The position numbers and the translations under genes were made by a program. The notes under the pieces are model-generated. The model made no database searches. It was not told where the DNA came from and saw only the letters and a list, made by a program, of their open reading frames with translations. Below, in pieces: positions 46,415-58,000 of a stretch of DNA of 64,000 nt (the first letter of the stretch is position 1; each line of letters begins with the position of its first letter). The DNA is from Avena insularis (taxonomy: Eukaryota > Streptophyta > Magnoliopsida > Poales > Poaceae), in NCBI GenBank assembly GCA_023614405.1, contig CM042685.1, positions 83,628,684 to 83,692,683 on the forward strand. Direction: 5' to 3'.

Positions 46415-46995
46415 AACCTCGGCACCTCGAGCAGCGACTCGAGGACTGCACGATGTTGTTTTTATTTTTTAAGACTATGTAGTAAACCTCGGCATCTCGA
46501 GCAGTGACTCAGGGACTGTACTGTGTTATTTATTATTTTGAATTATGTGTTAAACCTCGGCACCTTGAGCAGTGACTCGGGGACTGTATCGCGTTATTTC
46601 TTATTCCTAAGTTGTGTGTTAAGTTTTAGCACCTCGAGCAGTGACTCGGGGACTGCATCATATTATCCCTTATTTCGGATTATGCATTAAAACCTCGATA
46701 CCTTGAGCATTAACTCGGGGACTGCCCCATGATGGTTTCTTGTTTTGAAAATTCCTATTAAACTTCGGCACCTTGAGCGATGACTCGGGGACTACCCCGT
46801 AGCATTCTCTGTGTTAACCCATGAATTATATTTTGGCAACCCATCTCGTAACTCGGGGACTGTCGCATGATCCGAGATAATTCTTCAAGAACTCGATAAC
46901 CCGAGTGATAACTCGGGGACTAACTTGTATTACCCACTGTTTGTCGCCAGACACATAAAAGCTCCATAGCTCAGCTACAGACTCGGGGACTCCCC
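46415..46995 (+). repeat. Nine-unit array, about 69 bp period, downstream of Tat-B pol
   Basis: Units begin with AACCTCGGCACCTCGAGCAG-like text and contain GACTCGGGGACTG. Copies lie near 46415, 46483, 46552, 46620, 46690, 46759, 46831, 46890 and 46960, with the last three more degenerate. The core CTCGGGGACT is nearly the same as the polypurine tract before the 3' LTR (TTCGGGGACTAA). The array fills the space between convergent pol and antisense gene. Confidence 0.85.
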
Positions 46996-47514
46996 AAAAT
47001 TGATGATCATAATTTGCAAGATATGATATAAACTTGTCTCAATATTCAGAGGAATAGCAAAGAGAAAACAAACAAAGATTTCTAAGGATGATGCAAAAAA
47101 GAATAACAAACCCAGCAAACCGAAGTATGATAAGGGATGCAACCTATTGTATCACTTTACCAGATATGGGCTTCGGGATTCGTACTTCAGATAGAAGTTG
47201 AAAACACAACAGCTACGCTATTGAGTTTATAAAGGGCAGGCAAGATAAATGCCGAACTAAGGTCAGCCACATGGAAAAATACAATCCGAACCTACGAAAT
47301 CAAAGTTCGCCGAAGCAAAGATATAAAGCAATGAGACTTGTTCAAACAAGTAATAATAATTACCATCACCCATGCCTCAGCGGAAAGAGGAAAAAAGGTT
47401 CGCACCACACCAAAAGCCGGACAATTGTTCCACAGACATACGCCCGGCATACCGGGGACTGAAAATAACTTAAGAAGTTTTTGAACCTAAACAGCAAAAT
47501 GGTCCAGAGCACCC
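46996..47514. other. Spacer after the Tat-B array
   Basis: About 0.5 kb without a supportable gene. One further GGGGACTG copy occurs at 47453, shortly before the end of the antisense gene. Confidence 0.45.
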
Positions 47515-50500
47515 TTAAGGGGCAGCAGCACGATCAGGAGCATCGGGAATGGCTATCTCGGATGATGGCGGGGCGACCTCGGTCTCCTGCACAAGGGTAT
47601 TTCCAGGAACTGGGCGCTCCGAAGTAGACGGTACCTCAGCGAAAGTTACTTCGCCTTCAGCAGAAGCAATAGTAGCCTCGGGGCAAAGCCTCGGCTGCTG
47701 AGAAACATTAGCTTGAGCTCGAGAATGCTCAGTCCCTTTTGACGAAGATCGTGCGTCGCCATCCTCATCCGAGCTTGCATTGGAGTCACGGGAGTTGTTC
47801 GAGTCACCCTCTGCCTCATCCTGATCGGCCGAATCATCATCAGAGGAATCTTCAACTTCGACATCATTCGCTGGATTGGGAAGAAAACTCGGCCCTTCAA
47901 TCCAATTATGTATGTCAGCGTACTCAACAAGCTGGAAGGCACGAGCTTGGCGGCGAGCGATGAACTCTGGATCCTCAACCCAACGAGAGCCAATACGCAA
48001 ATTAATCAAAGTGTCGAGCGAGATGTCATCGTACCAAGACAGAATGGCTGTAAGTGCCATATCAGCATCAGCCCTCCCAGCAGATTCCCTCCAGAGATTT
48101 AACTGGGTCTGAGATGCCATCAATCTCTCCACAAGTATTTTAACCTCGTAAATATCAGGAGTTCCAGAAGTATTAGACCAAAGAACATGGTAGGCCCGAA
48201 TGGCTGCTTGAACCAGATCCCTTCCCATAATCTTCATTGGTCCAATAGCAGCGCCGACGGCAATCAAGAAGTCTTCCATTGAGTATTCTGGACTCGAATC
48301 TGCGGGGACACCTCGGCGCTGACGAGAAGAAATAACTGCCTTAGAGCTCACAGGTCTAGCTTCCGAAAAATGATCTACGTGAAAGGAAAACATATCAGTT
48401 AAAAATAAGAAAGAGAAGAAGATAACTCGGCCACGGTCGGAAACTTACGATGAATATAACTCAACATTTTCTGGAGATACTGGGTCCAGTAGGCCTTATT
48501 CTTCTCAAAGCGAGTGATTTCCTCGCCCATCATCCGGTTCTTCAGCTCGGCAGCATCGAGGAGTTCCTTGTCTTTCTGCAATTGCAGGCTTAATCGATTC
48601 TTTTCTTCAGAGAACTCCTGATCAACTTTTTCCAATTCAGATTTCTGCAAGAGCTTGAGAGACTCAACCTCGGCACGTAACCGGGTTATCTCATCATCCT
48701 TTTCTTTAAGTTGCGTCGAATGCGTGGCGGCTTGTTCTAAAAAATACAGCATCATATCAGGCATGGATATGCATTCTTGATGCGACGCTACAAGTGTTTG
48801 TAACTCGGCTATACCAAAGCCAGAAGGTTATAAGAAACCCAGGATTAGTCTCGAACGAAAATCAATAGATGAGAAGAATAACTAACCTTCCAGAGCTTTG
48901 ACCTTCTTGGTAAGGCGGATATTAAGATTATTGATATTAGCTGCACACCAACAAAGAATGAATTAGCACATCAAGTCAAAAATATTAAGAACTTAAGGAA
49001 CAATACAAAGGTTTATTAAATTACCAGTTTTCTTCACCACGGGGAGAACTTTCTCATATTTCTCTTCCAATTTCTTGTGTGCAAAGAGCAACCTTTGAAA
49101 TTCGGCTGTCCGCCGATCATGGGCAACCTGAGTACCAAAATGAATTACACAATTGGATATTCAAAGATAAGGCAGATCCGAATCAAGCAAAACTTAACTC
49201 GGATCTAGGTGGCTGGATATTCAAAGCTAAGACAGATCCGAATCAAGCAAAACTTAACTCGGATCTAGGTGGCTGGATATTCAGAACTAGAACAGAGCTG
49301 AATCAAGTAAAACTTAACTCGGATATCAGTGGCTGGATAATCAAAGCCGAAATAGATCCGAATTAAGCAACGCTTAATTCGGAATATGAATGAACCACGA
49401 TCAATCCAAGTCATACAAGAAATTAACTTAGCAAATAACGCACTGGAAGCCTAACAAAGCTTCCAAACAAACAAAAAGTTATTCGGTTGCAAGCTTCGGG
49501 GACTAGTGTATATATACTATCATTTGAATAACAGACAAGATATCAACAGAAGCGCTTACCTCGTTCATCTTATCACTGTCAAGAACAATCTTAGCAGCCA
49601 TATGCAAACAACTGCTGATGTCGGAAAGCTGAAATGGTTGGTTACTCGGATTGCCCTCAAGCTGATCGGCGGTGTTCCAATTGTTGGCGTATTCCACCAA
49701 AGAGCCGAGGTTGTTCCCACTCTCAGTACGGGTCAGCACTTCACCTCGGACCCGTTGGGTAACTACCGCCGCCGCGGGACTCTTGTGGAGAGTAAGCTGA
49801 GTATCAGCGACCAGGGTGACAACGGGCTTAGCAGAGGAAGCCCCCTTGCGGAGTGCATCAACTATCTTGGGTTGAGAAAAGCTAGCCGGCCCCTTCTGAG
49901 ATGCTGAAGGTTTGGTGACAACAACCTTTCTAGTCTTAGAAGAGGTTTCGGCAGGGGCAGCAACCTCGACACTAGGAGTGGCATCTTTGGATGCAGGAGG
50001 AACTATGGTTTCCAAGGGGGCTGAGATGGCGATATCCTCGGCTGGAGTTGGAGTAGCAGCTGGAACTGTGGTGGTCAAAGGAATAACGGGGGAAACCTCT
50101 GTGGTCATAGCAGGGGCAACAGGTTCAATAGGGCGATCTACTAGCAGAATTATGTCGGCGGTAACGGTGGGAGCTGTCGGTACATCTCGCCGAGGTGATG
50201 TCTGAGTCAGCATAGGAGGGGAGTCAACGCGAGAGGGACTAGGAGCCCGAGTGTCTTCAGGGGGCGGAGGAGAAGGCAGCCGACTTGTATGGCTTGTCAT
50301 ACTCGGACCACTTGGCTTAGTAGAGAGAGGAGCTCTGCAAAGGACAAAAGGTCGAATCAAAAGACAGAAAAAGAGAAACAAGAAATATGAATGAAAATAA
50401 ACTCACCCAGTAACCCTGGGCATGGTTTTACGCCTCGGAATATGCTGGGCAGACTTCTTCACTCGCTTCTTGGGAGCAGCATCGGAAGGACCTACCGGAG

Positions 50501-51907
50501 CGGTGCGCTTCTTCAAGGCAGCAGGAGCTCGAGAAGCAAGAGGCTCGGCGTCGTGCACCTGATAGGCTGGATTAGCTCGGAAAGTAGGAGCCGGAAATGC
50601 GTAAGAGATAGGCATCACGGCAACTACCTCAAGAATTTGGACGTCGTCTGAGTCACCTTCATCCCCGTGGGCCGAGGTCTTGCCACGGGCGCGAGCCGGA
50701 GCAACATCCGACTTAGGGACAAACTCTTCTGAGCCAGGTTCCCCGCTGTCCGAGGTATTCCGATCTGCGGTCCACGGAAGAGCCAGAACCTCGGCATCCT
50801 TGATCTTTTGCTCCGAAAACCTCTGCGAGAAAAGAAACAAAGTAGAGTTAGCAAAAGAATAGTCACAAATGCAACTCGGAAACAAACACAAATGCATAAA
50901 TTTACGTCAGGAGGGGGATTCCCGCGATTGAACGACTTCAGTCCCCATGTCCAGTCCTTCGGCATATCAGTCTTGAAGATAGCTCGGACACGCTTGTAAA
51001 TAAGATAGTCGTCGAGCTCAACCGTCGAAACTCGGTTGGGATCGAGCGGACCACTCATGTAACAAAGCTTGTGAGAGCGAAGCTGGAAAGGGCAGATTCG
51101 GCTGCTGACAAATGTGGTCATCAGATCCTCACCACGGATCCCGGCGCAGATCAACTCCTTGAGCCGAATCTCGAATGCCTCGGCTAAAGCATGGCTCTTC
51201 CTGGGATTGTAGTTCCAATTCTTCTTGGTAGGGGTGCCAATAGAAAAGGCAGGGAGATGAATCTTCTCTTCTTTTCCAGTATTCTTGACATAAAAAATGA
51301 TCTATGCCATTTCTTGCAAGACTCGAGGCCGGCGACACGAGGGAATTCAGATTTTCTCCGAGGTGTAATGGACGCGGCTCCACACTGGGTAAGGGATTTC
51401 TCGGAGGGGTGAAGAGATTTGTCCGGAACGACATTAGATCGGATCTGGGAAAAATTTAGACCAGACGGAAACGGAGGGTTAGAGGCCGAAGTACCCCTCC
51501 GAGGCCGAGATATAAGCAGACAAGGAGGCGATAGCATTAGCCGGAAGGTGATGCGGCTGGAGGCCGAAGTAATCAAGGAATTCCCTAGCAAAATCGCTAA
51601 GGGGGAGGCCGAACCCACGAGCAAAGTGGGACATGAAAACAACATACTCTCCTTTGTTGAGTACGGGAGAGGATTCGTTGCCGGGCAAGCGACAACTTAC
51701 CTCGGCAGGAATCCGACGTGTCCTAATCAGCCACTCAATCTCACGACGAGTGATGGAGGAGCCCTGCCAAGAGCCCCGTTCTGGAACGGACGCAAGGTCA
51801 TCGTCTTCGACGAGCGCTCCACTGACAGAACTAGACATGGGCTCACCGGAGGAATCAAAGGAGGAAAAACTACCGGCGGAGGGAGGCATAGAAGCGCAGG
51901 GCCCCAT
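47515..51907 (-). pseudogene. Tat-B antisense spliced gene (PF04195-like protein), 8 exons
   Basis: Predicted exons on the minus strand: 51907-50906, 50822-50628, 50558-50407, 50334-49560, 49127-49025, 48940-48887, 48736-48449 and 48374-47515. Every junction has GT..AG and the phases join. Exon 1 shows ITRREIEWLIRTRRIP, HHLPANAIASLSAYISASEG and ESCKKWHRSFF (PF04195-like). Exons 2-4 are basic then Pro/Ala/Thr-rich, 5-7 give a coiled coil, and 8 has YHVLWSNTSGTPDIY, ILSWYDDISLDTL and an acidic tail ending DAPDRAAAP. Exons 2-8 look open. Exon 1 has a stop at 51479 and shifts near 51450 and 51300. The start is an ATG at 51907. Role unknown; the position matches the extra antisense ORFs reported in Tat elements. 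Confidence 0.75.
49150..49390 (+). repeat. Four-unit, 60 bp tandem repeat in intron 4 of the Tat-B antisense gene
   Basis: Units near 49150, 49210, 49270 and 49330 share GGCTGGATATTCAAAGC and AACTTAACTCGGATCTAGGT. Units one and two are nearly identical; the fourth is worn. It lies in the intron between the Pro-rich exon and the first coiled-coil exon. Confidence 0.88.
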
Positions 51908-52201
51908 CGTTTTTCTAACGAACACGGCGGCACAACAAAGGAAAACCACCGCGAGGAATCTGAGAAACCGAAGGATAGCCTAGGACAGAAATCCAGCAGC
52001 AACGCTATAGAATAACTCACCCACGGAGGCGGCGAAGGAGCGCACGGCGGTGAGGTCGTCGGAGCAAAAGAACTACAATGTCGCCGTCGAGGAGATCGAC
52101 ATGGCGCAGCCACCAGCACACGAACAGAGGCACGGGCGCGAGAAGGAAGAAGAATAATGGTGAGCGAGGGGGGAAAGACAATCCTCTAGCCTCGCACCCC
52201 G

Positions 52202-52210
52202 CCTTATAAC
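52202..52210 (-). promoter_or_regulatory. Candidate TATA box of the Tat-B antisense gene
   Basis: Minus-strand GGTTATAAGGCGGGG lies about 295 bp before the start at 51907, between the gene and the 3' LTR. Confidence 0.5.
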
Positions 52211-52589
52211 CGCGCAGTCCTGGCGGTAGTGGGATCGTGGGTGCACATGATAACCATGTAGATCACGTGTGTGGCGGAACCGCTCGCATCTGAGTGGAGC
52301 CACACCAAAGGCCACACGGCGCAGGAGAGGATCGCGCCTCCTGACCGATGCGGTACATGAGGCGTCACTGCGCTGACGCAACGGGCGCAGTGATCACTGT
52401 AGCTTGTCAGTGGACACTGTAGAGGAACAAAAAACTAGATGAATAATGATGAGTGGTACACGTAGGACGAGGCATGCTCAGGAAGCTACGCGGATACCTC
52501 GAACAGAAAAAAGTAACTCGGAGATAAGGAAAGACGTATGTTGGGAAACTGATGTGGCCCGGCCGAGGTTACAGGCAGGACCACACCAT

Positions 52590-52602
52590 CTTCGGGGACT
52601 AA
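52590..52602 (+). promoter_or_regulatory. Polypurine tract of Tat-B
   Basis: TCTTCGGGGACTAA directly precedes the TG of the 3' LTR at 52603. Confidence 0.72.
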
Positions 52603-53390
52603 TGTTGGGGAGGTGACCCCAGATAGGGTCAGGACAGGAGAAAGACGAAAGGAGTCTCCCTTGTCATGAGACGAGTTACTGTTCATGTCGGCCAAGTCAT
52701 GTAAGACTCGATCGAGATAAGCAAGGCCATGATAGCTACAGAAGGAGTAACACCTTATCCGGCCAACATATGAGTTAAGTCGGCCGAGCGAGTCTGACTA
52801 ACTTGAATGCAGGTGAAGACCGAGCCTATTTATGCGAGACGTGGCCGAGTAATACGAAGCTTGCAGGAGAAGGAGGTGCCTATAGTCAAACCCTAGTCAC
52901 TAGCTAGGGTGAATCTGAACAGAGCCAAGCATAAAGGACAAGCAGCAGAGCAGCAGAAGGGCAGAAGAAGGTCACAGAGGTGACAGTTAGGGAGCCCGAG
53001 GCACGCGTGTGGGGCTCTCTGGAACATTGCCGTCGATAGAAGGGGGACACGGAAAGGAGGTCGCCGAGTTACCATATTGGGACAAGCATATTCCTCGAAT
53101 ATGCTTACCACGTCAGCCCTAGGAGGAACCAAGGCAGCCCTTTATAAGGGGAGATGCGGGGTACCAAGGGGGGATCGATTCATTCTACGCCGTAAGGCTC
53201 GGGTAGTAGCTCTCTTCTTCCTACAAACCGCTCAAGGAGCACTTGTAGTCCTCAAGAGGAGAAATAAAGATCTGCATGCTAGTCATTTTAGTGTAGAAAT
53301 TACTACATCTTCCCTCCCCGGATCCCTCTAGCATCCATTGGCCCCATACTTTAGCCTACCCATGGCATCTGTCGTGCCACCACCACGACA
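52603..53390 (+). repeat. 3' LTR of Tat-B (788 bp)
   Basis: Same length as the 5' LTR, with about 37 substitutions by my count and no net length change. Many changes are C/T or G/A. The TATA-like CTTTATAAGG and the terminal ATG (53362) are kept. Confidence 0.93.
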
Positions 53391-53395
53391 ATATC
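53391..53395 (+). other. Target site duplication of Tat-B, right copy (atatc)
   Basis: Repeats the five bases at 38754-38758. Confidence 0.9.
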
Positions 53396-53934
53396 ATTAG
53401 GAGAATGGTATGTTGTACATACTCCTATAAATAAGCGTAGCATAAAGATCAAGTCATTTCAATAGTTCGTTTGCTATAAGCTTTCTGATACATAGTAACC
53501 TAATTCCTACGACCATGAGATCATGCTAATCACCATCACTGGAAGGATGCTTTGATGACATCAAACACCACACCTTAACTGGGTAGCTATAAAGGTGGCA
53601 TTGAGTGTTTGGAAAGTATGTGTTGAGGCACATGGATCAAGAGTGGGATTTGTCCATCCATATGACGGATAGATATACTCTGGGCCCTCTCGGTGGAATG
53701 TCATCCAATTAGCTTGCAAGCATGTGACTGGATCACAAGGGATCACATATCACGAGAACGAGAAAAGAGTACTTATCGGTAACGAGGTTGAACTAGGTAT
53801 GCAGAGATACCGACGATCAGACCTCGGATAAGTAAACTATCACGAGAAAAAGGGAAATTGGTATCGTATGTAAGTGGTTCATTTGATCGCAAAGTAATCG
53901 TAGAAATATGTGGGAGCCATATGAATTTCCAGAT
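53396..53934 (+). repeat. Angela-like Copia LTR, second fragment
   Basis: Continues the LTR from 38758. It contains text typical of BARE/Angela LTRs (CCTACGACCATGAGATCATG near 53508, GTACTTATCGGTAACGAGG near 53769). It is cut again at 53935 by Tat-C; the rest is beyond the right edge. Confidence 0.82.
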
Positions 53935-54459
53935 TGTCGTGTTATTGCCGACGAGTACGCCATGGAGGGGTCCTCACAGTGCGTGTTTAGAGATGTGGGG
54001 GAAGGCGGACGGTTGACGGGTACGAGGTAACACAACTTACCCAGGTTCAGATCCCACAACGGTGGCGGAATCCTACTCCTACTATAAATCACTATAATGG
54101 CAATACACCGAGTTACAGGGATTGGTTCGCTGTGCGAGGTGACTAGAAAGTCTTATCGTGCCCTAAAGGCTCCCATAGGCCCGACTTATATAGTCGCCAG
54201 GTCCTAGGGTTACACGGAAAAGTCCTAGCCGGACAGGTTATAGAGTCCTACACCGTCTATTACTAGTCTTGCGTGTCTTGTACTCCAAGGCTCCGGATAC
54301 GTCGGTGACTCCAACTATAGCCTTCCTTTATCCGGCATGGGCCTCCCTTCTGGATCCATCTAACTGGGCTGCCCAACCATTAGCCATCTTACTGTGGCCA
54401 CCCGGGTTATCCGGATAGGAGATATGCTATGAGGATACCCATATAGCATATCCCCAACA
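53935..54459 (-). repeat. 3' LTR of Tat-C (525 bp)
   Basis: Minus-strand start TGTTGGGGATATGCTATATG at 54459, end AACACGACA at 53935. An ATG at 53963 lies 29 nt before the end, as in Tat-A and Tat-B, and reads MAYSSAITR. The polypurine tract is the minus-strand CTCTGGGGGCTAC at 54460-54472. Confidence 0.82.
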
Positions 54460-54907
54460 GTAGCCCCCAGAGAACTCCGAGATCTTGCACCATCTTGCCT
54501 CTTCACGTTGAATGCTCCGTCTAGATGGATGTCGGCAAATTAACAAGCAATATCTTGTAGTCCTCCCAAAGAACCCTGCAAGGTTTTCTCCGTCTTCAAT
54601 TAGTAAGCCGGAGAAATGTTGAATCTTCCATCGTACTCATCCTTAGCCGGACTGGATCTGTCCATGCCGGAATCTTCTGATGTGATGGCTCATCTGCCTA
54701 TGTCAGCTAGGGCGACGTAGACGTAGGTCAGCAACGCCTCGTAACTCACACATGCAAAGAACGCAATCATGTCCACTTTTCCCGCATGAGCGATACGAAC
54801 CGTTGGCTGCGATGGTTGGGACGTGGCGAAATTTCCACGCACATTCGCACACACGTCGTCTACGCGGCAACCGTCCGATCATGCTGCACGAATCTTGATG
54901 CTGGAGA

Positions 54908-54918
54908 TCATAAATAGT
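54908..54918 (+). promoter_or_regulatory. Candidate TATA box of the Tat-C antisense gene
   Basis: CATAAATAGTA lies about 140 bp before the start at 55056 in the stretch between LTR and gene. Confidence 0.5.
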
Positions 54919-55055
54919 AACTACAGTGGAATTTTTGCACCTCATTCTCTCCTCGCATCATCTTCTTCCTCCAGCGAGTGCCCCCTCGAGCTCTCCGCAC
55001 AACCTTGCAAAAAACTCTAACTCCCAATCTTGCCAGTCACCTCCAAACTCGTGCA

Positions 55056-58000
55056 ATGGCCAGCAGCAGCTCTACTCCCTCAATGGCGGCGTTGGGCGAA
55101 GCCGCGGAGAAGCCGTCGAGCTCCATCGTCGTGCCCCCAGAGGGCCTGGTCATCCCCGTCTCTGCGGTGGTCGAGACCACCGGCAGCGACCACAATCCAG
55201 CGGCGCTGGAGCCACTGGAGGAGGAGCTTGACTCCCACAAAGGCGATTGGCACGGTTCGGACATCACGGACCACGACATCAAGGAGATGATCGCCGAAGG
55301 ATACCTCCCCACGACGGAGGGGCTCGCCTGGCGGGCGGCGCCGGTCGGCGAGGTTACACCTTCTTCCCAAGCCAGAGAAAAGGTGTACCTCAATGCACAA
55401 TTGGTACGTGGCGTCTCCCTGCACATCTCTAACTTCTTACTTGCCGTCTTGAACCACTACCGAGTACAGCCCCAAAACCTTTCTCCCAATAGTATCATAG
55501 CGCTTAGCAATTACACAGCTCTTTGCGAGGGTTACCTTGGGATTAAGCCTAGGCTAGATCTCTTTGTGTATTTCTTCACTGTCAAACTGGAAGCCGGAGC
55601 CAGCAAGGATGAACTTAGAAATTGTGGCACCATAAGCTTCAAGATCCGTCCTGGCCGGCGATTCCTCGACATCGTTGGCTACGAGTCCTGCAAGAAATGG
55701 CAGCGTACTAACTTCTACGGCCCAGATATACCTCTGGCCGGCCGAGAAGTAACGTACCCAGACTTCATCGATGGAGCCGCCTCCGAAACTTCGACATGGA
55801 GATCCCAGGCCTCCCTTCCCTCCGACATCGACGCTTCCCGCACCATAAGGTGGATAGAGTGGTTCGTAGAGACGGGTTTGACCGGCTTGGACCTAGCCAT
55901 GTGTTGGTTCATCAGGCGAATCCAGCCTCTGCAGCACCGCGCGAAGCTGATGCACGAGTATACCAGCGATAGAAGGGATAGCCTCCGCATCTCCGTGGAC
56001 AATTTATCGAGCGACTCCGTCAAGCTCCGCCTCAAGGACATCGTCAAGGTGAAGGACAAGAAGCGTGGCTTCACCATCACCTATGACATGCTCGTTGATA
56101 GCAAGTGCCCAAAGGTAACTGTTTATTTTCCGTGTATGACATATACTCCAATTCTTCCGTCTAGCCATTATCATCTTATCTAACACGGTGGTTCTTCACC
56201 TTATAGCTTAGAGACATAGATGAGGACAGCATGGCTCCTCAAATCTATGATCCAAAGATGAAGGAAGTCACCGTCGTGTCCGACGACGATGCTCTATTGG
56301 CGCGAAAGTGGAAGAGCTCCACCTCTGACGCTGCCGACGGAGGCAAGAAGAAAAAGACGGAGGGTGGAGCCTCCAAAAAGACTACCGCCGCCCTGGAGGC
56401 GAAGAAAAGAAAGATTACCGGAATCCCCTTTGCCAAAGCACCCCCACTTGTGTAAGCTTCTTTCTCTCCGACATTGTCTATTTGTCTGTCTTACTCTTGT
56501 ACTTATACATTTTGCACGTTTCAGGAAGAAAGCCATGACCAGCTTGAAGAAGACCTCCAAAACATCGGGGGCTTCTAGAACCATCAAGGACATGCTGCAT
56601 CGTGACGCATCTCCTGCCATTGCCCCTGTCACTCCCAGCGTCAAGCCTTCCTCCGCTCCGACAAGCTCACAAGCTAAGGAGGCATCTGGCCCTTCCGCCA
56701 TAGAAGTGGACTCAGGTGCCTCTACCGAGATTGATGTCATCGGCGAGAAGGTGACACAGGAGAGTGCCTCACACCAAATGGCTGAAGCTTCGGCTAAGCA
56801 TGCCATCTGCTGCGGTAAGGTGGTGGTGGAAGCTGGTACTTCTGCCGTAGGCGGCGCCCCCGCACCCAAGAAATCCATAGAGTATCCAAAGATAGTCTAT
56901 TCGGTACTTACGCCAGATAGAACTGCTCTGGTTCCTATTGCGGCACCGACATCTCCGACATGTGGTCTAGAGGAGCTTCTCCGGCAAGCAGAGATCTTGC
57001 AAGGAAACAGCGTACCCTTTGGCAAGCTGCTGGCCGAGAGTGCTACTAACCTCAAGATCATTGCACTTGTAAGTTTTATTTGCCTTTTACATTTCATATG
57101 AGTATCCCACTGTAGCCCCCGAGGATTTAGACAGAAAACCATAGGTCTTTGGGTCTAGATGCTCTAAGAGTGACTAAGCTAGAAAACTTCTCACTGTAGC
57201 CCCCAAGCATATAGGTGGAATGAACTATTCCGACTAAATGCTTTAAGAGTAGCATACACAGTGTTTATAAATTTCAATACAGTAGCCCCCAAGCCTCTAG
57301 TTGTAACTGAATTAGTTCCGACTAGATGCTTAAAGAAAATCTAAGCATATATTTGAGTTAAAAACTTTATATTTTAGCCCCCAAGATTCTAATCGAGAAC
57401 TGAATTAGTTCCGACTAGATGCTTAAAGAAAAGCTAAGCATATTGCTAAGTTAAAAACTCTCGCTGTAGCCCCCGAGCGTCTAGGTGGAAATTTTCCTGC
57501 TAGATGCTCCAAGCAGACCAAACAACATTTAATTTTTTCTTTTTTCCACAGAACGAGAATGCTCGGAGGGGCATGGCCAACGACAAGTACCATAAGATGC
57601 GTGCAGACATGGAAGCCGAAAAGGGTAAAACTGCCTTCTTGAAGGAACAGATCATCAAGAGCAAGCGTTTATTTTTCCTTTCTTTTTTGTATTCTGACTT
57701 GAACTTGTGTATTCTCCGAGTACTCACTGTGTACTTTGCTTTCTCCGACTTGCAGAATCCATTGCCAAGGCTAAGGACATTGTCGAGCAATCCAAGCACA
57801 TTCAGGAGCTCGATAGTGAGAACAAGATCCTTAAGCAGGAGAGGAAGGACATGCTGAAGATGCATGAAGAATCCATGAAAGCCCTGCAGGACTCCGCCAT
57901 CGAGGAGATGAACCACTTGAAGGAGGATATCTCGATCTTAAGAGATCAGAAGAAAGCTGCCGATGAGCAGAATCAACGCCATCATGAGGCGTACAAGCTC

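Larger units (their letters stand above)
38759..53390 (+). mobile_element. Tat-B: complete Tat-lineage gypsy retrotransposon (14.6 kb)
   Basis: Complete element with 788 bp LTRs at both ends, a five-base target duplication (atatc), primer site, plus-strand gag-pol (39518-46355), a tandem array, and a minus-strand spliced gene (47515-51907) before the 3' LTR. By hand I count about 37 differences between the LTRs (about 4.7%), which at the commonly used grass rate of 1.3e-8 per site per year suggests somewhat under 2 million years. Its proteins are close to those of Tat-A. It is inserted in the Angela-like LTR. Confidence 0.93.

Noticed and set aside
38759..53390. Assigning Tat-B to a named Triticeae family
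   Set aside because: Long Triticeae gypsy families with antisense ORFs exist, but without a repeat-database search a name would be a guess.
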